Assembly: GCF_011764425.1 (NCBI RefSeq)
Contig: NZ_BLPF01000001.1
Coordinates: 3,091,001 to 3,155,000 of the forward strand
Source: Phytohabitans houttuyneae
GTDB lineage: Bacteria > Actinomycetota > Actinomycetes > Mycobacteriales > Micromonosporaceae
Length of the DNA: 64,000 bases
Reading direction: 5' to 3'
Part shown: positions 7,703-16,649 of the stretch, in pieces
How positions within the stretch are numbered: position 1 is the stretch's first letter
How the letters are laid out: every line of letters starts with the position of its first letter
The notes under the pieces: generated by a model
What the model saw: the letters and a program-made list of their open reading frames with translations, nothing else
Told to the model about the DNA's origin: nothing
The model's database searches: none
Made by a program: the position numbers and the translations under genes

Positions 7703-9659
7703 CGGCGCGCGCGGCCGCGGCGGGCCCGGATGTAGTCGTTGACCACGTAGCTGCCGAGGTCGTCGGTGTCGGGGTGAAGACGCGGCCACCGCTGCGCCTG
7801 GCCACGGCGTCCACGAAGCGGCGCAGGCCCGCGTCCTCGCCGAGCATGAAGAGGTTGAGCGTCGCGCCGTACCTGGTCAGGGCGTCCACCTCGGCCACCG
7901 TCGCCTGGACGGTCTCGCTCAGCGGCGGCCAGAAGAACACCGCCTCGCCGTCCTCCAGATGTGCCGTGGGCTCACCGTCGGTCACCACCAGCACCACCGG
8001 CTCGCTGCCCGAGTGCTTGCGCAGGTGCCGGCCGGCGAGCTGGAGGGCGTGCTGGAGGTTGGTGCCCTGCACGTAGTCGGGTTCGACGGCGGCCAGCTCC
8101 TCCGACGTGAGCCGCGTGGCATACCGGCCGAAGCCGATGATCTGCAGCGCGTCCTGCGGAAACTTCGTCGCGACGAGGTGCGAGAGGGCGAGGGCCGTCT
8201 GCTTCATCGGGCCCCAGCGCTCTTCGGCGACCATCGAGTACGACAGGTCGACGCAGAGCGCGACGGCAGCCGAGGCACGCCGCTCGGTCTCCACGACCTC
8301 GAAGTCGTCGACCGCGAGCGAGACGGCCGAGGAGCGTGCCGAGGTGCTGCGGCGGACGGCGTTGCCGACCGTACGCACCACGTCGATGGGCTGCTCGTCG
8401 CCGAACTCCCAGGGCCGAGACGCACCGGTGATCTCGCCGGCGGCGCCCGCGTCCCGGAGGTCGTGCTGGCCCCTGCGGCCGGTCTCCAGCGAGGCGAAGA
8501 CGCGGCGCAGCGCGGTGCCACCCAGCCGGCGCAGCGCCTTCGGGCTGAGCGTGAGCCCCTCGCCGCCGCGGGCCAGCCAACCCTGCCGGCGCAGCTCGCG
8601 CTCCAGCTCCTGCAGGCGCCGCACGTCACCGGCCGCGCCCCGGCCGAGGATCCGCTCGACCGCTTCCACGTCGATGTCGTCGAGCGTCGCGCCGGGGTGC
8701 TCCTGGCCGAGCTGGTCGAGCAGCTCGTCCAGGTCGCCGATCTCGGCGAGCGCGCCGGCCGCCTCGCCGTACCCGAGTCCCTGCTGGCCGCGCACCTGGG
8801 CGCGCCGGTCCCAGCCCAGGTCGGGCCGGAGGGTGCGCAGGTTGGCGGTCAGCCGGGCCATCTGGTCGGCGAGCCCGGCGTTGCCCAGCGCCTGGGCCAT
8901 CAGCCGGGACAGCTCCTCCTGCTGCTGCGCGGAGAGCGAGCGCATCAGCCGTTCACCCGCGGCGGCGCGGCGGGCGAGGGCGTCGATCAGCTCGTCGACA
9001 GTGCCGGGCTTTTCCGGGAAGAACTCGCCGTGCCGCCGCATGAACTCGGCGAACGTGTCGGTCGTGTCCTCGCCCCGGGCGTGCCGGTCGAGCAGGTCGT
9101 TGAGGTCGCCGAGCATCTCGGCGAGGCGGCGCTGGGCGGCCGGGTCGGGGTTGCCGAGCGCCTCGCGCATGCCCGCGAAGCGCTGCTCCAGCACCTCGTC
9201 GCGCAGGCCGTCGAGGATCTGCTGGTACGTGCGGCGCGCGTCATCGCTTGCCCACTGGTAGTCGGAGAGCTCCTCGACCGCCCGGGCGGTGGAGCGGGGC
9301 AGGCTGTCCAGCCGCGCCTCGCTGAACCGGGCCGCGTCGTCGGTGCGGCTGGCAAGCTCCTCCCGCTCGGCGGCGAGGGCCTGGTCGAGCAGCGCCTGCG
9401 AGCGGGTCACCGCGCCGTCGAGGTTGCCCCGGCGCATCGCCTCGCGGCGCATCCGCCGGGCCCGGGCGGCGAGGTCGTCAAGCCCCCGGCCGCCGTCTGG
9501 GCCGCGGCGCAGCAGGTTGCGCAGCGCTTCGCGCAGGCTGCCACCGGCCAGCACCTCGGCACCGACCTGGTCGACCGCGGCACGCACGTCGTACGGCGGG
9601 GCGAGCGGGTCGGGCCCGCCTTGCCACGCGCCGTAGCGGAACCGGTTCGGACGCTTCAT
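7683..9659 (-). CDS. VWA domain protein, probable 3' frameshift
   Basis: Partner of the MoxR-type ATPase just upstream; the two overlap by four bases. About 658 residues as read. Seen: a long helical N-terminal half rich in Arg/Glu, then a von Willebrand A domain with the metal-ion site DLSYS near residue 470 and a VVTDGEPTAHL strand. The last 30 codons look shifted: the expected ending TPDTDDLGSYVVNDYIRAR appears in another frame if one C is restored next to 7770, which moves the stop to 7699, exactly against the potassium channel stop. By analogy with MoxR/VWA pairs the product probably works as a chaperone or assembly factor; the client is unknown. Confidence 0.85.
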   Translation of the reverse strand: MKRPNRFRYGAWQGGPDPLAPPYDVRAAVDQVGAEVLAGGSLREALRNLLRRGPDGGRGLDDLAARARRMRREAMRRGNLDGAVTRSQALLDQALAAEREELASRTDDAARFSEARLDSLPRSTARAVEELSDYQWASDDARRTYQQILDGLRDEVLEQRFAGMREALGNPDPAAQRRLAEMLGDLNDLLDRHARGEDTTDTFAEFMRRHGEFFPEKPGTVDELIDALARRAAAGERLMRSLSAQQQEELSRLMAQALGNAGLADQMARLTANLRTLRPDLGWDRRAQVRGQQGLGYGEAAGALAEIGDLDELLDQLGQEHPGATLDDIDVEAVERILGRGAAGDVRRLQELERELRRQGWLARGGEGLTLSPKALRRLGGTALRRVFASLETGRRGQHDLRDAGAAGEITGASRPWEFGDEQPIDVVRTVGNAVRRSTSARSSAVSLAVDDFEVVETERRASAAVALCVDLSYSMVAEERWGPMKQTALALSHLVATKFPQDALQIIGFGRYATRLTSEELAAVEPDYVQGTNLQHALQLAGRHLRKHSGSEPVVLVVTDGEPTAHLEDGEAVFFWPPLSETVQATVAEVDALTRYGATLNLFMLGEDAGLRRFVDAVARRSGGRVFTPTPTTSAATWSTTTSGPAAAARAARRRRG

Positions 9660-11059
9660 TCCCGGCTCCCGTAGAGGGTGCGCCCCTCCTCGGTCATGGC
9701 CTTGGAGAGGCGGCGGGTCAGGTGCAGCCCTTCCAGTGCGAACTCCACGCCGGCGGCGGCCTGCTGGACCGTTGGCGCGTCGTCGAAGCCGAGCCGCTCG
9801 AGCACCTTGGCCAGCCCGGGCACGGTGCCGACCTGGCGCAGCAGGTCTTCGGCGCCGACAAGCTCGCCGGTCTCCACGATCGCGCCCTCGGCCACCAGGT
9901 CGGTGAAGCCGGACAGGTCGAGCCCCGCCAGCCGGGCCCGGAACGTCTCGGCGGTCGCGGTGCGGAGCAGGTGGGCGAGTACCTCGATCTCGCGCCCCTC
10001 CTCGCCACTCTCGAACTCGACCTTGCCGCGCAGCGTGCTGGTGATCGAGGTGGCGTCGCCGATGCGGGCGGTCGGGATCGGCTCGCCCACGATGCCGCTG
10101 CGGCGCAGCGCCGACGCGGCCACCGTCTCGGCCGCCGCGATCGCGAAGCGCGCGGAGACACCGGAGCGGGCGTCGACCGACGGCGACTCGCGGACCGCGC
10201 GGGCGAAGCGGGCGATGACCTCCAGGACGTGGTCGGGCACCTCGGCCACGAGCCGCGCCTCCTGGCGGATCAGGTCGAGCTCCAGCCCCAGCTCCAGCGG
10301 ATAGTGGGTACGGATCTCGGCGCCGAAACGGTCCTTGAGCGGCGTGATGATGCGGCCGCGGTTGGTGTAGTCCTCGGGGTTGGCGCTGGCCACGAGCAGC
10401 AGGTCGAGCGGGAGGCGCAGCTGGTAGCCGCGGACCTGCACGTCGCGCTCCTCCAGCACGTTGAGCAGCGAGACCTGGATCCGCTCGGCGAGGTCGGGCA
10501 GCTCGTTGACCGCGAAGATGCCGCGGTTGGTGCGCGGCACGAGTCCGAAGTGGATGGTCTCCGGGTCGCCGAGGGTGCGGCCCTGCGCCACCCGGATGGG
10601 GTCGACGTCGCCGATGAGGTCGCCGACGCTCGTGTCCGGCGTGGCGAGCTTCTCGCCGTACCGCCGGGAGCGGTGCAGCCAGCGGATCGGCAGCTCGTCG
10701 CCGAGCTCCTCGGCCTGGCGGCGGGAGGTCGGGGTGAGCGGCTCGTACGGGTGCTCGTTGAGCTCGGAGCCCTCGATCACAGGCGTCCACTCGTCGAGGA
10801 GCCCGACAAGCGAGCGGATGACGCGGGTCTTGCCCTGGCCACGCTCACCGAGCAGGACCATGTCGTGGCCGGCGAGGATGGCGCGCTCGACCTCGGGCAG
10901 CACGGTGTCGTCGTATCCGACGATGCCGGGAAACCGTGGGCTGCCGTCGCGCATCTGAGCCAGAAGATTTTCGCGGAGCTCTTCCTTGACCGTGCGGTGC
11001 CGGTGACCGCTCGCGCGGAGCGCACCGACCGTCCTGATGGTGTCAGGCGTTGATGTCAC
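9656..11059 (-). CDS. MoxR/magnesium-chelatase-like AAA+ ATPase
   Basis: AAA+ ATPase of 467 residues. Seen: Walker A GERGQGKT at about residues 70-77, an insertion rich in charged residues, NRGIFAVNELPDL as the Walker B/sensor region, and VASANPEDYTNRGR as the sensor motif typical of the magnesium chelatase I and MoxR group. It starts with GTG at 11059 and overlaps the VWA gene, forming the classical ATPase/VWA pair that remodels or activates other proteins. There is no chlorophyll or cobalamin chelatase subunit nearby, so a chelatase role is not supported. The upstream intergenic space (442 bases) is shared with the conservon cluster. Confidence 0.88.
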   Translation of the reverse strand: MTSTPDTIRTVGALRASGHRHRTVKEELRENLLAQMRDGSPRFPGIVGYDDTVLPEVERAILAGHDMVLLGERGQGKTRVIRSLVGLLDEWTPVIEGSELNEHPYEPLTPTSRRQAEELGDELPIRWLHRSRRYGEKLATPDTSVGDLIGDVDPIRVAQGRTLGDPETIHFGLVPRTNRGIFAVNELPDLAERIQVSLLNVLEERDVQVRGYQLRLPLDLLLVASANPEDYTNRGRIITPLKDRFGAEIRTHYPLELGLELDLIRQEARLVAEVPDHVLEVIARFARAVRESPSVDARSGVSARFAIAAAETVAASALRRSGIVGEPIPTARIGDATSITSTLRGKVEFESGEEGREIEVLAHLLRTATAETFRARLAGLDLSGFTDLVAEGAIVETGELVGAEDLLRQVGTVPGLAKVLERLGFDDAPTVQQAAAGVEFALEGLHLTRRLSKAMTEEGRTLYGSRE

Positions 11060-11346
11060 CGGCCAAAACTAGCTCGGCTCTGTTACCAGCGGTCGAAGTG
11101 CAGGTTCGGATGCCCATGCGGGCAGGGCGGATCGGGCGACCCCCGGTCAACCGCCCGGACGGACTAGGGTGACGAGAGGCGTTTAATCGATCAACTCGCG
11201 GCGCTTCCTGACTGACCGGACACTCAGCCCGTGCCAGAGCAATTCGGATGTCGCGTATTCCGACCTTTACTGACGAAGTAGGTGCAGCAAACCTTTGCTG
11301 CCCGCTTCCCGCGACGCTGTGATCGACTCGCCCTCACGCTGCGCAT

Positions 11347-11359
11347 TGGGAGCGCTCCC
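11347..11359. promoter_or_regulatory. CebR-type palindrome TGGGAGCGCTCCC
   Basis: TGGGAGCGCTCCC followed by G differs in one end base from the 14-bp cellulose-utilisation (CebR) operator TGGGAGCGCTCCCA known from Streptomyces. It lies 143 bases before the start of the conservon-leading gene. No LacI-family regulator gene is in the window, so binding in trans is inference. Confidence 0.5.
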
Positions 11360-11431
11360 GCCTGCAACGCCCGGCTGGTGAAACGGTTCCGGAGCGCCAC
11401 TACCGGGCCTAAGTTCCTCGACGGGTGGCAC

Positions 11432-11447
11432 CGCGAAACGTTTCGCG
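11432..11447. promoter_or_regulatory. 16-bp perfect palindrome CGCGAAACGTTTCGCG
   Basis: Perfect inverted repeat with the central GAAACGTTTC found in many LacI/GalR-family operators. It is 54 bases before the start codon at 11502, a position suited to repression of the conservon cluster. Confidence 0.45.
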
Positions 11448-11501
11448 CGAGCTGTGGGGGCCCTGCCATCCCATCCGTCGCTGCCGCCGGGAGGGTGGAC
11501 G

Positions 11502-12605
11502 ATGAGCGCTGCCACGCCGAACGCGCCCACGAGGGTTTCGCTGCTGAGACCGCTGCTCGTGTTCGCACTGCTGATCCCCGTCGGGGTGCTCTTCGGGCAG
11601 GCGTGGCAAGGGCAGTCGGACCGCCTCTCCTTCGCCGCCCGGGAGCGGCAGGGCATCGAGTACCTCACCACGCTCGGCCAGGTGACGACCGCGCTGACCG
11701 ACGCGCAGTCCGCCGCGGTGGCCGGGCGGCCGGCGGACCGGGCCGCGGTCACGCGAGCGGTCGACGCCACCACCGCCGTTGACGACCGCCTCGGCGACGA
11801 GCTGCGTACGAGCGAGCGCTGGTCCGGCCTGCGCGTGAAGATCGAGGCGCTCTCCTCGGTGCCGCCCGGCGACAAGGCGCGGATCTACGACGCGTACGGC
11901 GAGGTCACCGACCTGCTGCTCGCCCTCTACGGCAAGGTCCGGGAGAACTCGCAGCTGATCCGCGACCCCGAGGCGGACACGTACTTCCTCCAGGACGGCG
12001 CGGCCGAGGAACTGCCTGAGTCGGTGGTCGCGGCGGGCAAGTTCGCCGACCTCGTGGTCATCGCCGCGGGCCGGCCCGCCGCGGAGCGCACGGCCGCGAT
12101 CGCCGACCTCACCGCCGCGCGGGGCGCGGTCCTCGACCCCGCCGCCGACCTCGCCGACGGTCTGCAGTCCGCGGTGGACAGCACCGAGAGCCGCACGCTC
12201 GGCGCCAACCTGCTCAGCCGGCTGGACCGCTTCCGCCGCAGCATGGACGGGCTGGCCACCTCGGCCGGCTCGCTCGACGGGCGGTCACCGCTGCCGACGG
12301 CCGACCGGCTCAACCCCGCCCGGATCGAGGTGCAGTCGGCCGCGTCCGAGCTCTCCAACGCGATCCTCGCCGAGCTCGACGTGCTGATCGCCGACCGGCA
12401 GTCGGGCATCCGCACGGAACGGTTCGTCTCGCTCGCCACGCTCGTCGTGGCGGTGCTGGGCTGCGCGGTACCGGCGGTGCTGGCCCTGACCAGGCGACGG
12501 CGACACCGGCGTCCGTTCGACGGTCCACATCGGCCGGTGCCACCGCGCACCTCGGCGCCGGCGCAGACCGAGAGCCAGTGGGAGCCCGTCGGTGCTGCTC
12601 GGTAG
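11502..12605 (+). CDS. Membrane receptor-like protein preceding the conservon
   Basis: 367 residues with two transmembrane helices (about 15-32 and 305-328) enclosing an all-helical extracytoplasmic domain of about 270 residues, and a short Arg/Pro-rich cytoplasmic tail. The sensor resembles the nitrate/nitrite-type (NIT) helical domain also present in CvnA. It has no kinase part. The ATG at 11502 is preceded by GGGAGG eight bases upstream. Its end overlaps the start of cvnA by 14 bases, so the two are translationally coupled and may form a receptor pair. I infer a regulatory or co-receptor role; it is not one of the four canonical conservon genes. Confidence 0.75.
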   Translation: MSAATPNAPTRVSLLRPLLVFALLIPVGVLFGQAWQGQSDRLSFAARERQGIEYLTTLGQVTTALTDAQSAAVAGRPADRAAVTRAVDATTAVDDRLGDELRTSERWSGLRVKIEALSSVPPGDKARIYDAYGEVTDLLLALYGKVRENSQLIRDPEADTYFLQDGAAEELPESVVAAGKFADLVVIAAGRPAAERTAAIADLTAARGAVLDPAADLADGLQSAVDSTESRTLGANLLSRLDRFRRSMDGLATSAGSLDGRSPLPTADRLNPARIEVQSAASELSNAILAELDVLIADRQSGIRTERFVSLATLVVAVLGCAVPAVLALTRRRRHRRPFDGPHRPVPPRTSAPAQTESQWEPVGAAR

Positions 12606-15180
12606 GCTGCGCATCCGCGGCAAGCTGGCGGTCCTGGTCATGGTGCCGCTGCTCCTCGTCGGTGTGCTCACCGTCCCGCTCGTCGTCAACCGGGCCGGCC
12701 TCGCCGGCCGTGCCGCGGACACCGCCCGCACCGTGCGGATCGCCAGCGAGGTCGGCGGCCTCGTCGGTGACCTGCAGCAGGAGCGCATGCTGTCGGTCGG
12801 CTACCTGCTCGGCACCGTCGACACCGCCGGCCTCACGCTGCAGAGCACCGCGGTCGCCGACCGCACCGCGGACCTGCGCGCGTCGCTCGGCGACGACCTG
12901 CCGCCCGCCGTGTCGCGGGCGATCGACACGATCGGCGACCTGGAGAAAGTACGCGCCGGCGTGCTCGGCAGGGCCATCCGCAGCGACCAGGTGATCGCGG
13001 CGTACGGCGCGGTGACCGCCCGCATCCTCGACTCGCTGCGTCTGCTCGACAACATCGACGTGGCCAGCGCCGGCGGGCGGCAGGTTGTCGCACTCGACGC
13101 CGTACTCCAGATGAACGACCTGATCAGCGCCGGCGCCGCGCTGATGGTGGTCATGGTCGCCGAGCGCAGCGCCGGCTCGATGACCGGCTACACCGCCAAC
13201 ATCGCCGCGCTGCAGGCCATCATCACGCGCTTCAACGCGTACGCGACGCCGGAGCAGAGCAGCCTCTTCCAGCTCGTCCAGCAGGCACTCAACGACCGGG
13301 TGGGCGCCGACTTCCCGGTCACGGTGCAGACCAACCCGCTCCAGGCGCTGGCCCGGTTCACGGTGCAGCAGCTCTACCCGTCGCTCGAGTCGTTCATCGT
13401 CCTGGGCCGGTTCGTCGAGCGCAAGATCGTCACGGACGTCACGGCGGAGGTCGAGCGGCAGCAGACGGTCGTCCTCACCACCGCGTACGGCGTCATCACG
13501 CTCGCCCTCCTCGTGCTCATCGGCGTCGTGCTGATGAGCGTCGTCGTGGCGCGCGCGGTGGCCCGGCCGCTGTCAAGCCTCACCCGCTCCGCCGAACGCG
13601 TGGCCACCGTCGCCGAGACCGAGCTGCGGCGGGTCGCCGACGAGGACGCCGACGACGAGGCCGAACCCATCCATCTGGAACCCGTCGACGTCCGCTCCGC
13701 CGACGAGATCGGCGACCTCGCCCGCGCGTTCGACAGGGTGCAGACCACCGCCGCCCGGCTTGTCGAGCGGCAGGTCAGCAGCCGGCGGAACGTGGCGCAG
13801 ATGTTCGGCCACGTCGGCCGCCGCACGCAGAACCTGGTGGGCCGGCAGATCGCGCTCATCGACCGGCTGGAGCAGGAGGAGACCGACCCGCAGCGGCTGC
13901 AGCAGCTGTACCGGCTCGACCACGTCTCCAGCCGCCTGCGGCGCAACGCGGGAAGCCTCGTCGTGCTCTCCGGCTCGGCCGGCGTCTCCGGTGCGGAGGA
14001 GCACATCGTGCCGCTGCCGCTCGCCGACATCGTGCGCCTCGCGCTCGGCGAGATCGAGGAGTACACCCGAGTCGACGTGCAGGTGCCCGGCGGCATCGCG
14101 GTCGCGCCCGCGGTCACCGGCGACCTGGTGCTGCTGCTGGCCGAGGTGATGGAGAACGCGACGGTGTTCTCCCCGCCGCACACCCGCGTCACGGTCAACG
14201 CGATGGTGACCGGCCACGTGGTACGCCTCCGCGTCGTCGACCACGGCCTCGGGCTGTCCCCCGAGCGGATCGCCGAGGAGAACGCCCGCCTGGCCCGCCG
14301 CGAGCGCCTCGACCTGGCGCCGACCGAGGTGCTCGGGCTCTTCGTGGTCGGGCGGCTGGCGCGTAAACACGGCCTCGCCGTCGCGCTCTCCGAGACGCCG
14401 GGCGGCGGCGTGACCGTCACCGTCGACATCGGGCAGGACCACCTGGTGCGCACCGCGATCCAGGAGCCGGACCCGGTGCCACCGCCCCAGCCGCCGAAGC
14501 CGGCGCGCGGCCTCGCCTCGGTACGGCACCTGAACGTGGCACCGTCGTACGGCGGCGACGAGCCGGCGGTCGTACAGCGCGCGGTGGCCCGCGCCCTCGT
14601 GGCGACCGCCGAGCACGAGCCGTCCTTCAACGTGGACGCGCTGGACCGGGCCACGCGCACGATCGGCAGCGGCAACTCCTGGAACGCGTTCGCGCCGCGG
14701 CCAGCCGCACCGCCGGTACCCCCTGCTGATCCGGCACCGGCGGCGACGCCCGCGCCCGCGCCGCGGACCGCGCCCACCCACGGTGGCCTCCGCCAGCGGG
14801 TCCCGGGAGCGCAGCTCCCGGAGGGGACGGCACCCGGCGCGGACCGCACGCCGGCGCCCACGGGGGTCGATGCCGCGACGGCGCGGGCGCTGGTGGAGGA
14901 GTTCGAAGCGGGGGTACGCCGCGCGGAGTCCACCGTGTCCGACGAGCCGGTCGCGCGCAGCGAGGTGCCGCCGGTGATCGCGCCGCCCGCACCGGGCCCG
15001 CGTGCCCCACTCACCCGCCGGGTGCCCGGCGCCACGCTGCCGGCGGACATCCCGACCCAGCCGCCGCCGCAGGTACTGCCCGACCAGTGGTCGCCCGATC
15101 CGGACGCGGCCCGGGACTCGCTCGAGCAGTTCGAATCCGGCGTCGCGCGCGCCTTGCAGCAGGAAGGAACCCAGCAGTGA
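12592..15180 (+). CDS. cvnA: Conservon sensor-kinase-like protein CvnA
   Basis: 862-residue membrane protein. Seen: transmembrane helix about 11-32, a helical NIT-like sensor domain about 40-290, second helix about 298-322, HAMP-like linker, a DHp-like helix pair (HVSSRLRRNAGSLVVLSG near 443), and a GHKL ATPase domain with N-box VMENATVFSPPHTRV near 517, VVDHGLGLSP near 549 and the later GLFVVGRLARKHG. The last 270 residues are Pro/Ala-rich and probably disordered. In Streptomyces, conservons act as membrane complexes resembling G-protein-coupled signalling. Whether it autophosphorylates is unclear. GTG start at 12592 with GGGAG upstream; the stop overlaps the cvnB start. Confidence 0.9.
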   Translation: MLLGRLRIRGKLAVLVMVPLLLVGVLTVPLVVNRAGLAGRAADTARTVRIASEVGGLVGDLQQERMLSVGYLLGTVDTAGLTLQSTAVADRTADLRASLGDDLPPAVSRAIDTIGDLEKVRAGVLGRAIRSDQVIAAYGAVTARILDSLRLLDNIDVASAGGRQVVALDAVLQMNDLISAGAALMVVMVAERSAGSMTGYTANIAALQAIITRFNAYATPEQSSLFQLVQQALNDRVGADFPVTVQTNPLQALARFTVQQLYPSLESFIVLGRFVERKIVTDVTAEVERQQTVVLTTAYGVITLALLVLIGVVLMSVVVARAVARPLSSLTRSAERVATVAETELRRVADEDADDEAEPIHLEPVDVRSADEIGDLARAFDRVQTTAARLVERQVSSRRNVAQMFGHVGRRTQNLVGRQIALIDRLEQEETDPQRLQQLYRLDHVSSRLRRNAGSLVVLSGSAGVSGAEEHIVPLPLADIVRLALGEIEEYTRVDVQVPGGIAVAPAVTGDLVLLLAEVMENATVFSPPHTRVTVNAMVTGHVVRLRVVDHGLGLSPERIAEENARLARRERLDLAPTEVLGLFVVGRLARKHGLAVALSETPGGGVTVTVDIGQDHLVRTAIQEPDPVPPPQPPKPARGLASVRHLNVAPSYGGDEPAVVQRAVARALVATAEHEPSFNVDALDRATRTIGSGNSWNAFAPRPAAPPVPPADPAPAATPAPAPRTAPTHGGLRQRVPGAQLPEGTAPGADRTPAPTGVDAATARALVEEFEAGVRRAESTVSDEPVARSEVPPVIAPPAPGPRAPLTRRVPGATLPADIPTQPPPQVLPDQWSPDPDAARDSLEQFESGVARALQQEGTQQ

Positions 15181-15608
15181 ACAACTCACTCCAGTTGAGC
15201 CCCGAGGCGCAGACCTTCAACTGGCTCCTGGACTCGTTCACGTCCAGCACGGCCGGTGTGCGGGAGGCCATCGCGGTCTCCGCCGACGGCCTGCTGATGG
15301 CGATGTCCAACATCGCCGACCGCGCGAACGCCGAGCGGCTCGCCGCTGTGGTCTCCGGGCTCACCAGCCTCGCCGGCGGGGCGGCCAACTGGTACGCCCT
15401 CGGCGGCCTCAACCGCGTGGTCATCGACATGACGGGCGGGTACCTGCTGGTCACCGCCATCAGCGCGGGCTCGGTGCTGGGCGTGATCGCCGAGCGGACG
15501 GCCAGCCTCGGCACGGTGGCGTACGAGATGACGCTCTTCGCCAGCCGCGCCGGCGGTGCGCTCACGCCGCGCCTCATCGCGGAGCTGAAGAACGCCGCCC
15601 AGTCGTGA
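15177..15608 (+). CDS. cvnB: Roadblock/LC7 protein CvnB
   Basis: 143-residue roadblock/LC7-fold protein, the second conserved member of the conservon. Seen: the typical order FNWLLDSFTSSTAGVREAI, a glycine-rich LLMAMSN strand, and a LVTAISAGSVLGVIAE core. In conservons and in MglB-like proteins this fold binds and regulates a small Ras-like GTPase, here CvnD. The GTG overlaps the cvnA stop (GTGA), and its own stop overlaps the cvnC start in the same way, so the three are translated in a chain. Confidence 0.93.
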   Translation: MNNSLQLSPEAQTFNWLLDSFTSSTAGVREAIAVSADGLLMAMSNIADRANAERLAAVVSGLTSLAGGAANWYALGGLNRVVIDMTGGYLLVTAISAGSVLGVIAERTASLGTVAYEMTLFASRAGGALTPRLIAELKNAAQS

Positions 15609-16045
15609 CCCACGTCCCGCCCGAGGAGCCGGCGGGGCCCGCCCGCATCCGGCCCTTCCTGGGCGTCTCGGGGCTTGGTGCGCAGCCGGCGGACGCCACG
15701 CCGGCCGGGCTGCGACCGTTTGTGCTCACCTCCGGCCGGGTGGACGGCGTGGACCCGGACATCGGCCTGGAGACACAGGTCACGGCCCGCTCGGACGGGC
15801 CGCTGCGCACCGGTGTACCGGTGTCCAGCCTGGCGCCCGAGCTGCGCACGATCATGGCGCTGTGCGCGGAGCCGATCTCGGTGGCCGAGATCTCCGCGCG
15901 GGCCCGGCTGCACCTCGGCGTGACCCGCATCCTCGTCGGCGACCTGCGGGCCGCCGGCTACCTCGACGTCCACGCGCGGGATGCCGCGCGTCCCGACCCC
16001 GACACCATCCTGCGAGTGATCCGTGGACTTCGTGCGATCTCCTGA
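15605..16045 (+). CDS. cvnC: DUF742 protein CvnC
   Basis: 146 residues with the DUF742 features of CvnC: a variable N-terminal half (IRPFLGVSGLG, RPFVLTSGRVDG) and a winged-helix-like C-terminal half (LCAEPISVAEISARARLHLGVTRILVGDL). The biochemical role is not established; it always sits between the roadblock protein and the GTPase and is thought to belong to the same membrane complex. GTG start overlapping the cvnB stop; 23-base overlap with cvnD. Confidence 0.92.
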   Translation: MTHVPPEEPAGPARIRPFLGVSGLGAQPADATPAGLRPFVLTSGRVDGVDPDIGLETQVTARSDGPLRTGVPVSSLAPELRTIMALCAEPISVAEISARARLHLGVTRILVGDLRAAGYLDVHARDAARPDPDTILRVIRGLRAIS

Positions 16046-16613
16046 GCAAGCACCCCCCATTCCCGTCAAGATCGTGGTCGCCGGCGGCTTCGGCGTCGGC
16101 AAGACCACAACCGTCGGCGCGATCAGCGAGATATCGCCGCTGACGACCGAGGCGGTCATGACCACCGCCGGGGTCGGCGTGGACGACCCCGGCCAGGCCA
16201 CTGGCAAGACCACCACGACGGTCGCGATGGACTTCGGCTGCGTGACCATCGATCGCAGCCTGAAGCTCTATCTCTTCGGTACGCCCGGACAGTCCCGCTT
16301 CGGCTTTATGTGGGATGACCTGTCCCACGGAGCGCTCGGTGCGCTGGTTGTGGTTGACAGCAGCCGGTTAGATGACTGCTACCCTGCGGTGGACTACTTC
16401 GAGCGGGCGCGCATACCATTCGTCGTCGCGGTCAACGCGTTCGACGGAAAGCTCGCCCACGACCTGGACGAGGTCCGGTGGGCCCTCGCGGTCGACGAGC
16501 GGATCCCCGTTGTCGCCTTCGACGCCCGCAACCGGATTTCTGTGAGAGACGCACTGCTAGTCCTACTGGATCGCGCGCTGGATGATGCGGTACAGGGAGA
16601 GACCGCGAAATGA
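16023..16613 (+). CDS. cvnD: Ras-like GTPase CvnD
   Basis: 196-residue small GTPase of the conservon. Seen: P-loop GGFGVGKTT at residues 21-29, the switch II region FGTPGQ in which the usual DxxG aspartate is not present, and VNAFDG as the G4 base-recognition motif (N-x-x-D instead of NKxD). It has no lipid anchor or membrane helix, so membrane contact would come through the other Cvn proteins. GTG start inside the end of cvnC. Partner of the roadblock protein as an activator or effector by analogy with MglA/MglB. Confidence 0.93.
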   Translation: MDFVRSPEQAPPIPVKIVVAGGFGVGKTTTVGAISEISPLTTEAVMTTAGVGVDDPGQATGKTTTTVAMDFGCVTIDRSLKLYLFGTPGQSRFGFMWDDLSHGALGALVVVDSSRLDDCYPAVDYFERARIPFVVAVNAFDGKLAHDLDEVRWALAVDERIPVVAFDARNRISVRDALLVLLDRALDDAVQGETAK

Positions 16614-16649
16614 GCCGGCGGGCTCGCTGGCCCTAGGAGGTGTTTCGGA

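Larger units (their letters stand above)
11060..11501. other. Intergenic region between divergent moxR-like and conservon clusters
   Basis: No credible gene. The stretch holds two palindromes of LacI-family operator type (11347-11359 and 11432-11447, listed separately) and a looser GAAACGGTTCC at about 11379. The last 60 bases lead into a GGGAGG ribosome binding site for the gene at 11502. A promoter cannot be fixed by eye. Confidence 0.5.

Noticed and set aside
9656-11059. Magnesium or cobalt chelatase subunit
   Set aside because: No large chelatase subunit or tetrapyrrole pathway genes nearby; the MoxR/VWA pairing explains the fold better.
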